From Nitrospina sp. (GTDB lineage Bacteria; Nitrospinota; Nitrospinia; Nitrospinales; Nitrospinaceae): 5,212 nucleotides of DNA. The notes under the pieces were generated by a model. It was given only the letters and a program-made list of their open reading frames with translations. It made no database searches and was not told where the DNA came from. A program made the translations under genes and the position numbers. Shown here one piece after another: positions 1-3,629 of the stretch. The stretch is from assembly GCA_004357435.1 (NCBI GenBank), contig SMVS01000039.1:1-5212 (forward strand). The letters run 5' to 3'. Within the stretch, counting starts at the first letter, position 1. Each line of letters opens with the position of its first letter.

Positions 1-1386
1 GACGTGTTTCACAAAATGGTTCTCGGTAACGATGGTGGTCCGCACCGAATCGCCGGTTGTGGCAACGGTCACTCGAACCGATCCCAAAGACGGCGGGTCG
101 AGTTTGATGTTGATCTCTTTTTGCGACCCCATCCCACGAAAAGAGATCCGCTCAATGATCTGACTGGCCACAGTTTTTTCTACGGAACCCCGTTGACCAT
201 AGGTTTGAGCCAGTACTGGTTTAAACACCTCAGTCGATTTACCGGCGCTGGCCACCGCCGTCCCGGTTTGTATCGCCAAACCCTCGGCGCTGGCAGAGTT
301 CAGCGGCGTGGCGCCGTTCAAATTCAAAAAGGCATTGACCGCGGCTTTAAACGGACTGGTGGATGAGGCCGCCGGGTTCGTGTTGCCATCATTGCGTAAT
401 AATGACGCCATTTTTGCCAATGGATCACTATTCGCGTTGGATGCATTATTAGAATTGGAATCGGGTTTTGATTCGGCGTTGCTCTGGTTCAGGGAAACAT
501 TGGGCGTGATCAATTTGACGGGCAGTTTTTCACCCGGCGCTTCGGTGGCGTTACCCTTGAGTCCGTTCACTGGCGGTAGCGTCGCCAGTAAAGGACCGTT
601 CTCAATTTGCGCCAGTTGGGTCGCTGACACGGTCGAACTCTGCTGGATCACTTTCTGCGCCTGCGCTTGACTGAGCCCGGCTTGAATCAAATTTTGCAGA
701 GCCAAGCTTGCCGGCAGGCCGGTCTGCCCTTCAACCGCGTTGGCCAGAGGGCCGGTTTGCGCCTGGGCTCCGGTGGCGTTCAGCAGTCCATAAAGAGATC
801 GAAGTAATCCGTTGGCTTTCGGATTGCCCACCAGGTTTTCCAAAAGCGTGTCGATGATTTCCGGATCGATGTTTAATTTTTCTAATTGGTCTCTCAGCGC
901 TTGCTGGTTGGCGGTCAAATTTTGTGAACTTTCATTGGCTGGAACTTGACTCGGCTCCGCTTCCAATGCTTCCACCGGAGGCGCAGTGTTGGCTTCCGCG
1001 GCAGTCTGCGGATTCTCCGTCTCCTTATTGACCGGTTGGTCGGAACGACCCGTTGGCGCGTCCTCAAACGGCGCGGGACGGTGTTCAACCTGCTCAGCCA
1101 CCCCTTCCGGCGGCCCCGGCCGGTCGGATCGGACGGGAGTTTCAACCCGATCATTACGATCGCTGTGAACTTTTTCCCGAACCCTGAAGGGATCAGCCGC
1201 TGTCCGGTCGTTGGTAGACTCTCTCGGCGTGAAGTTGGTCTCCGCAACCGAGCGGTCAAATTCCTGACCCAGAACCTGATCGAAACCGGCTCGCTCGGAG
1301 GATCCGGTAAACAAATTCGGGTTCCCAGCACTCGCTTGGCTGAAAGATTGGGTCAGCAACGCCACAATGTTGATGTCAGTTGGCAT
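1..1386 (-). CDS. fliK: Flagellar hook-length control protein FliK (partial, C-terminal end off the left edge)
   Basis: FliK is exported by the flagellar type III apparatus, measures hook length and switches export from hook to filament subunits through its C-terminal domain. The frame is open for 462 codons with no stop. An in-frame TAA lies only four codons before the ATG at 1386, so this is the only ATG available, although no good Shine-Dalgarno is visible. The N-terminal part has FDQVLGQEF near residue 40, then a long low-complexity stretch rich in Pro, Glu, Gln, Asn, Ala and Ser, typical of the ruler region. From about residue 400 the conserved domain (Flg_hook type) appears, with EINIKLDPPSLGSVRV at about 424-439 and a following Val/Thr-rich strand. 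The LxPxxLGxVxV pattern is the family hallmark. The window ends roughly in mid-domain, so a few tens of residues or more are missing. Sequence divergence of FliK ruler regions is usual; the identification rests on the C-terminal motif and on architecture. Confidence 0.87.
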   Translation of the reverse strand, partial: MPTDINIVALLTQSFSQASAGNPNLFTGSSERAGFDQVLGQEFDRSVAETNFTPRESTNDRTAADPFRVREKVHSDRNDRVETPVRSDRPGPPEGVAEQVEHRPAPFEDAPTGRSDQPVNKETENPQTAAEANTAPPVEALEAEPSQVPANESSQNLTANQQALRDQLEKLNIDPEIIDTLLENLVGNPKANGLLRSLYGLLNATGAQAQTGPLANAVEGQTGLPASLALQNLIQAGLSQAQAQKVIQQSSTVSATQLAQIENGPLLATLPPVNGLKGNATEAPGEKLPVKLITPNVSLNQSNAESKPDSNSNNASNANSDPLAKMASLLRNDGNTNPAASSTSPFKAAVNAFLNLNGATPLNSASAEGLAIQTGTAVASAGKSTEVFKPVLAQTYGQRGSVEKTVASQIIERISFRGMGSQKEINIKLDPPSLGSVRVTVATTGDSVRTTIVTENHFVKHV

Positions 1387-1421
1387 AGTTTGAAATCTTT
1401 AATCGGGTTAACGCACACTTC

Positions 1422-1436
1422 TCGGGTCTATCCCGA
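1422..1436. repeat. Short inverted repeat at the predicted fliK transcript start
   Basis: TCGGG-TCTAT-CCCGA forms a 5-bp stem with a 5-base loop. It lies just downstream of the sigma-54-like site, so it would be at the very 5' end of the fliK message. A related element (TCGGG-TGT-CCCGA) occurs at 3504-3516 in the other repeat-bearing spacer, which suggests a dispersed short repeat rather than a fliK-specific regulator. Confidence 0.45.
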
Positions 1437-1444
1437 CTTCAGAA

Positions 1445-1461
1445 AAGCAAAATGTGTACCA
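1445..1461 (-). promoter_or_regulatory. Candidate sigma-54 (-24/-12) promoter for fliK
   Basis: Read on the - strand the site is TGGTACACATTTTGCTT. It matches the RpoN consensus TGGCAC-N5-TTGCW with one change (T for C at position 4), and the invariant GG and GC are separated by exactly 10 bases. A start about 12 bases past the GC would lie near 1436, giving a leader of about 50 bases before the fliK ATG. Sigma-54 control of hook-class flagellar genes is well known in several phyla, so position, orientation and gene class agree. No activator binding site was identified. Confidence 0.68.
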
Positions 1462-1708
1462 AACAGGCCAAACCAAATAAGTTATTGAATTTTCAACGAT
1501 TGGGTTGATGGGTTGAGGCAATGCCGGACCCGGTTGCTAGGCAATAAATTCCTTTTCGGAAATTTTTGCACCACCGGGCAAGCCAACCAGCGGCAGAAGG
1601 CAAGCACAGGATCACAAGATAAGTCAGCCACAGATGAACCCAGACCGCTCCGTGCGGGGCGAATGAATAATTCAATTCACTGCAGAGGAAAAAGGGCATT
1701 TTTAAGTT

Positions 1709-1743
1709 GTCATGCTGAGCGCCAGCGAAAAATCTGGGTTTTA
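1709..1743. repeat. Dispersed intergenic repeat of the GTCAT-CTGAGCG-AGCGAA-ATCT type
   Basis: The stretch begins GTCATGCTGAGCGCCAGCGA and continues with AAAATCTGGG. It resembles a common intergenic phrase (GTCAT.CTGAGCG.AGCGAAG.ATCT) found in many unrelated bacterial genomes. It contains a small GCTG/CAGC inverted repeat. The resemblance is recognised by eye; copy number in this genome is unknown. Confidence 0.5.
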
Positions 1744-1746
1744 TGT

Positions 1747-1764
1747 CGCCCCATTTATGGGGCG
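1747..1764. repeat. Perfect 8-bp hairpin in the fliK upstream spacer
   Basis: CGCCCCATTTATGGGGCG is a perfect inverted repeat with 8-bp arms and a 2-base centre (in practice a 7-bp stem with a 4-base loop). It is not followed by a T-run on either strand, so it does not look like an intrinsic terminator. It directly precedes another G-run and the hairpin at 1791-1809, as part of the repeat cluster. Confidence 0.55.
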
Positions 1765-1782
1765 GGGGCATTAGCGAATAAG

Positions 1783-1812
1783 CCCCCTAGCCCCCTTCGG
1801 AGAAGGGGGGAC
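1783..1812. repeat. C/G-run hairpin repeat (CCCCCTAGCCCCCTTC...GAAGGGGG)
   Basis: CCCCCTTC (1791-1798) pairs perfectly with GAAGGGGG (1802-1809) around a 3-base GGA loop, and is preceded by a second CCCCCTAG unit. The arrangement is characteristic of small C-run/G-run palindromic elements scattered between genes in some genomes. A related but different version lies at 1956-2002, and another at 3522-3542. Confidence 0.6.
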
Positions 1813-1873
1813 ACATCAGGTTTTCCATCAACGCTGTTGGGACTGATCCAGAATTTTCGGGTTATGCAAAGAT

Positions 1874-1891
1874 CTCCTTCCAAAAAGGGAG
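1874..1891. repeat. Small hairpin CTCCTTCC...AAGGGAG
   Basis: CTCCTT can pair with AAGGGAG across a short A-rich loop, with one G-T pair. It sits between the two larger C/G hairpins at 1783-1812 and 1956-2002 and is probably an internal part of the same repeat cluster. No T-run follows. Confidence 0.35.
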
Positions 1892-1955
1892 GCGCTTGGA
1901 GTCGAGCTCTGCTTTCACTCAATAATCTTCAGGCGTGGTTTGCTGAGTTTTGCCA

Positions 1956-2002
1956 TCCGCCTCCCCCGCAAGGAGGCACGCTGGCCCCTTAGCAGGGGGG
2001 GC
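1956..2002. repeat. Paired C/G hairpins (GCCTCC...GGAGGC and GCCCCT...AGGGGGGC)
   Basis: Two adjacent inverted repeats are visible. GCCTCC (1959-1964) pairs with GGAGGC (1972-1977). Then GCCCC beginning at 1984 pairs with the G-run ending at 2002. On the - strand the block resembles the 1783-1812 element, so the two blocks may bound one composite repeat of about 220 bases. No ORF or transposase lies between them. Confidence 0.5.
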
Positions 2003-2070
2003 AAGAGACTGACCGTTGGAAATGATGCCCCGCAATTATTGAGTGCCACCGGAGCCTGACCTTTTTGCAT

Positions 2071-2085
2071 CCAGCGGCACGCTGG
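2071..2085. repeat. Hairpin abutting the stop codon of the zinc-ribbon gene
   Basis: CCAGCG-GCA-CGCTGG is a perfect 6-bp inverted repeat with a 3-base loop that begins at the base next to the TAA stop of the gene at 2086-2616. On the - strand it is followed by ATGCAAAAAGG, not by T residues, so it is not a standard intrinsic terminator. It could protect the 3' end or slow polymerase. Confidence 0.4.
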
Positions 2086-2616
2086 TTAGTAGTCTTTGAT
2101 GGGAAGTTTTTGGGGCAGGTAGATCGGCGGAGTGAGGAAGGTGAAAATCTCTACAATAGTTTGCGCGGCTTCCAGAGTGTCGTGGTTGACCCGGTTCATG
2201 TTCGCCACCTTGTTCTGGAAAACGGTGATGAAATAATCTTCTGCCGCTTGTTTCCGGTCGGCTTCGGTTGAGTAGCGCGATTCAAGGGTGGCCAGCGTTC
2301 CGACATCCACCCACCAGCCGCCGCATTTGGAGCACTGGTCCACTTCCATTTCAAGCTCGCGGCTGAAGCAATGGCGATACAACAGCGTGCTCTGGCATTT
2401 GGGGCAGATGTGCTGATTGTTGCGGAAGGTTTTTACGCCATCGGCGCGGCGAACAGTTTTTAACAAGCTTGCTCCCGCACCGGGCAGGCGTTCCATCAGC
2501 CGCTTGATTTGCAGGGTGTCGAACCAATAACTGCCGCAACCTCCTTCGCACGCCAGAACGTTGACTCCGGCCACCGAAATTTTGAGCAATTCATTTTCAC
2601 ATGCCGGGCATTTCAT
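2086..2616 (-). CDS. Small protein with two TFIIB-type zinc ribbons, function unknown
   Basis: The product of 176 residues (from the ATG at 2616) has two zinc-ribbon modules of the zf-TFIIB kind. The first has CPAC at 3-6 and ACEGGCGSYWFD at 22-33, in which the second Cys pair is spaced CxxxC. The second has CPKC at 71-74 and QCSKCGGWWVD at 94-104, a normal CxxC pair. The tail from about 112 is mainly helical, charged at first, then hydrophobic (FTFLTPPIYLP). The protein has no signal peptide or evident membrane segment, so it is probably cytoplasmic. Family members are common uncharacterised proteins; no reaction can be assigned. The frame also has in-frame ATGs at 2658 and 2682, but the sequence before Met-Lys-Cys-Pro looks non-conserved and family members usually begin MKCPxC, so 2616 is preferred. 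A GGAAG lies 13 bases before it, which is a weak ribosome site. The gene points towards fliK but is about 700 bases away and probably separate. Confidence 0.78.
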   Translation of the reverse strand: MKCPACENELLKISVAGVNVLACEGGCGSYWFDTLQIKRLMERLPGAGASLLKTVRRADGVKTFRNNQHICPKCQSTLLYRHCFSRELEMEVDQCSKCGGWWVDVGTLATLESRYSTEADRKQAAEDYFITVFQNKVANMNRVNHDTLEAAQTIVEIFTFLTPPIYLPQKLPIKDY

Positions 2617-2822
2617 CACGAGTACCAGTCTTCCATTCTCATTGCCAACAAACTCCATTATTACCGGGATCACGGAATCCATTCCATCCCAATTTTAATT
2701 TTACTAAAGAAAAATGGAAAAGCATTCGATTTCTCTATAGAAGGATGGCAGAGAATCAAAAATTTGAACCGGTAAAGGTTTCTCCAGGTCCAGGTTTGTA
2801 TTTTCTCTTTTAAATTGAGTAG
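2617..2822. other. AT-rich divergent spacer upstream of the zinc-ribbon gene and the pilin remnant
   Basis: This stretch lies between the zinc-ribbon start and the point where pilin similarity begins. Its centre is AT-rich with several A/T runs and some TATA-like hexamers, but none has a good partner at 16-18 bases, so no promoter is called. It must hold the zinc-ribbon gene promoter and perhaps that of the pilin. A 22-codon open frame (2745-2813, +) has AAGG directly touching its ATG and no recognisable product, so it is not annotated as a gene. Confidence 0.4.
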
Positions 2823-2924
2823 GTTGCCGGTACTCTGACAGTTACCTGGGATGATGGTGTGGTGAACACTTATGGCTACACTGCCCAAACCGGCTTCACT
2901 GCGGCGGTCTTAACCAACCCGTAA
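2823..2924 (+). pseudogene. 3' remnant of a pilin-like gene (last 33 codons and stop)
   Basis: This fragment encodes a 33-residue tail, starting VAGTLTVTWDDGVVNTYGYT and ending with LTNP and TAA. It matches the end of the intact pilin at 3263-3364 without a gap: 28 of 33 residues and 85 of 102 bases agree by hand count. Similarity stops abruptly at about 2821, where an in-frame TAG precedes it; the prepilin signal, hydrophobic helix and body are absent. Eight of the 13 altered codons are synonymous, so the copy seems to have diverged while still under protein-level selection and only later lost its 5' end. There is no start codon or ribosome site. It is followed by its own terminator in the same relative place as in the intact gene. 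Confidence 0.82.
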
Positions 2925-2946
2925 TGGTTTGACTGGTTTTCCCACC

Positions 2947-2980
2947 GGACTCAGCTCTTCGGGGCTGGGTCCAGTTTTTT
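2947..2980 (+). terminator. Intrinsic terminator of the truncated pilin copy
   Basis: An 11-bp stem, GGACTCAGCTC with GGGCTGGGTCC, is closed by a TTCG tetraloop (2947-2972) and followed by AGTTTTTT. G-T pairs replace some Watson-Crick pairs, but the stem is continuous. One base differs from the stem at 3387-3412, and the difference keeps pairing (G-T here, G-C there). The T-run ends 15 bases before the ATG of the intact pilin. Confidence 0.88.
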
Positions 2981-2986
2981 AAGGGG
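2981..2986 (+). promoter_or_regulatory. Ribosome binding site of the pilin gene
   Basis: AAGGGG lies 9 bases before the ATG at 2996 and supports that start. It begins immediately after the T-run of the upstream terminator, leaving no space for a promoter between the two. Confidence 0.65.
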
Positions 2987-2995
2987 CTTCAAAAA

Positions 2996-3364
2996 ATGAT
3001 TAAGAAAAAAAGAAATGAAAAAGGTTTTACTTTGATCGAGTTGATCATGGTGATCGTCCTGCTGGGTATCATGGCCGCGGTTGCCATCCCGACGTTCATA
3101 GATTTGAGTCAACAGGCCCAGGATGCCCGCCGGGATGGCGCGTATGCATCCTTTTTAGGTTCCATTACCATGTTGCACGCGCAGTATCTTTTGCAAAGCA
3201 CAACGTATACGGAAGCGGATGTGATCACCAATACCACCATCAGCGGCGGTACCGACTCTCAGGTGGCCGGTACTCTGACCGTTACTTGGGATGATGCTGT
3301 TGTGAACACTTATACCTACACGGCACAAACCGGACTCACTTCCGCGCAGTTGACCAACCCGTAA
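2996..3364 (+). CDS. Type IV pilin-like / pseudopilin protein
   Basis: The 122-residue product has a class III prepilin signal: a basic leader (MIKKKRNEKG), a predicted prepilin-peptidase cut after Gly10, then FTLIE with Glu15 as the conserved Glu5 of the mature chain. A hydrophobic helix follows at about 11-35 (IMVIVLLGIMAAVAIPTF). After cleavage the mature protein has about 112 residues, which is short for a major pilin and near the size of small pseudopilins. There is no Cys, so no C-terminal disulfide loop. The C-terminal part is beta-strand-like and very Thr-rich (19 Thr overall). Family members are inserted in the inner membrane and assembled into a pilus or a type II secretion pseudopilus. 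No assembly genes are in the window, so pilus and pseudopilus cannot be told apart. A terminator lies 15 bases upstream and another 22 bases past the stop, giving a single-gene unit. A truncated sister copy precedes it. Confidence 0.88.
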   Translation: MIKKKRNEKGFTLIELIMVIVLLGIMAAVAIPTFIDLSQQAQDARRDGAYASFLGSITMLHAQYLLQSTTYTEADVITNTTISGGTDSQVAGTLTVTWDDAVVNTYTYTAQTGLTSAQLTNP

Positions 3365-3386
3365 TTGTTTAACTGGTTTTTTTGCA

Positions 3387-3420
3387 GGACTCAGCCCTTC
3401 GGGGCTGGGTCCTTTTTTTT
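3387..3420 (+). terminator. Intrinsic terminator of the pilin gene
   Basis: The stem GGACTCAGCCC with GGGCTGGGTCC (11 bp) carries a TTCG loop and is followed directly by eight T residues. It is a stronger-looking version of the terminator at 2947-2980, with one more G-C pair and a longer T-run. It separates the pilin from the glycosyltransferase gene. Confidence 0.92.
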
Positions 3421-3445
3421 CCAAATTCAGAGTTCAATGTGTTTT

Positions 3446-3463
3446 ATCAATTGATGTTATATT
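3446..3463 (+). promoter_or_regulatory. Possible extended -10 promoter and overlapping palindrome for the glycosyltransferase
   Basis: TGTTATATT (3455-3463) fits an extended -10 (TG-N-TATATT, 5 of 6 against TATAAT). No good -35 stands at the right distance. A perfect 10-base palindrome, ATCAATTGAT (3446-3455), overlaps its upstream edge and could be an operator half-site pair or chance in AT-rich DNA. Transcription from here would give a leader of about 160 bases containing the repeat hairpin at 3522-3542. Confidence 0.3.
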
Positions 3464-3490
3464 GTCCTTCTCTTCTTGACGACTTGGTAT

Positions 3491-3560
3491 AACCCCACCT
3501 GGCTCGGGTGTCCCGATCCTTCCTCCCCTTGGTAAGGGGAGGCCACAGGAGGGGTGATTT
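3491..3560. repeat. Dispersed G/C hairpin repeat (CCTCCCCTT-GGT-AAGGGGAGG)
   Basis: A perfect 9-bp stem with a GGT loop occupies 3522-3542. Flanking AACCCCACCT (3491-3500) and AGGAGGGGTGATT (from 3548) can pair imperfectly outside it, giving a larger two-level hairpin. It resembles the C/G-run elements at 1783-1812 and 1956-2002 and a repeat type seen in many genomes. It also contains TCGGG-TGT-CCCGA (3504-3516), related to the element near the fliK leader. No T-run follows, so a terminator role is unlikely. Confidence 0.6.
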
Positions 3561-3568
3561 GTCTTTTT

Positions 3569-3596
3569 GAGGAGCGATCCGCGACGAAGAACCTCT
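3569..3596. repeat. Dispersed intergenic repeat of the GAGGAGCG...GCGACGAAG type
   Basis: GAGGAGCGATCCGCGACGAA followed by GAACCTCT has the shape of a widespread intergenic phrase (GAGGAGCG.AGCGACGAAGCAATCTC) and is bounded by GAGG and CCTC. It recalls the unit at 1709-1743. The resemblance was recognised by eye and copy number is unknown. Confidence 0.45.
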
Positions 3597-3629
3597 GTTT
3601 TCCAGAAAACAACACTGTGACTCCCCGTT

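Larger units (their letters stand above)
1462..2085. other. Gene-poor intergenic stretch made of short repeats and hairpins
   Basis: No convincing gene is visible. An open frame on the + strand (1513-1992) runs straight through several perfect hairpins, has no recognisable domain and an unnatural composition, so it is judged spurious. The stretch instead contains several separate inverted repeats plus a phrase at about 1625-1640 (GCCACAGATGAACCC) that resembles a short sequence seen repeatedly between genes in many environmental bacterial genomes. The recollection of that phrase is from memory and not from a search. Confidence 0.6.
2823..3420 (+). repeat. Direct repeat, units 2823-2980 and 3263-3420, offset 440
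   Basis: Two 158-base units align without insertion or deletion at a constant offset of 440 bases. They cover a pilin 3' end, a 22-base untranslated spacer and a terminator. By hand count about 131 of 158 bases agree (about 83%). The coding part and the terminator are well kept, while the spacer between stop and hairpin is the least similar (7 of 22 changed). This looks like an old tandem gene duplication, not a recent copy. Confidence 0.8.

Noticed and set aside
946..1488. Open frame of 180 codons on the + strand
   Set aside because: It is antisense to fliK, whose frame is continuous and ends in a recognisable FliK motif; the + frame is Arg-rich with no domain.
1513..1992. Open frame of 159 codons on the + strand in the fliK spacer
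   Set aside because: It spans several perfect hairpins and dispersed repeats, has no recognisable domain and no supporting ribosome site; composition is that of repeat DNA.
1747..2002. CRISPR-like array of hairpin units
   Set aside because: The units differ in sequence and spacing; there is no regular repeat-spacer pattern and no cas gene.
2690..2760. A possible decayed pilin 5' end: a translated KKNGKAFDFSIEG resembles the leader and FTLIE pattern of the intact pilin
   Set aside because: Base-level similarity is limited to A-rich runs, spacing does not fit the 440-base offset and no hydrophobic helix follows; probably coincidence.
2745..2813. 22-codon open frame beginning MAENQKF
   Set aside because: AAGG touches the ATG with no spacing, there is no known product and it lies in an AT-rich spacer where short frames arise by chance.
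3475..3494. TTGACG...TATAAC as a sigma-70 promoter
   Set aside because: The two hexamers are only about 6 bases apart, far below the usual 16-18.
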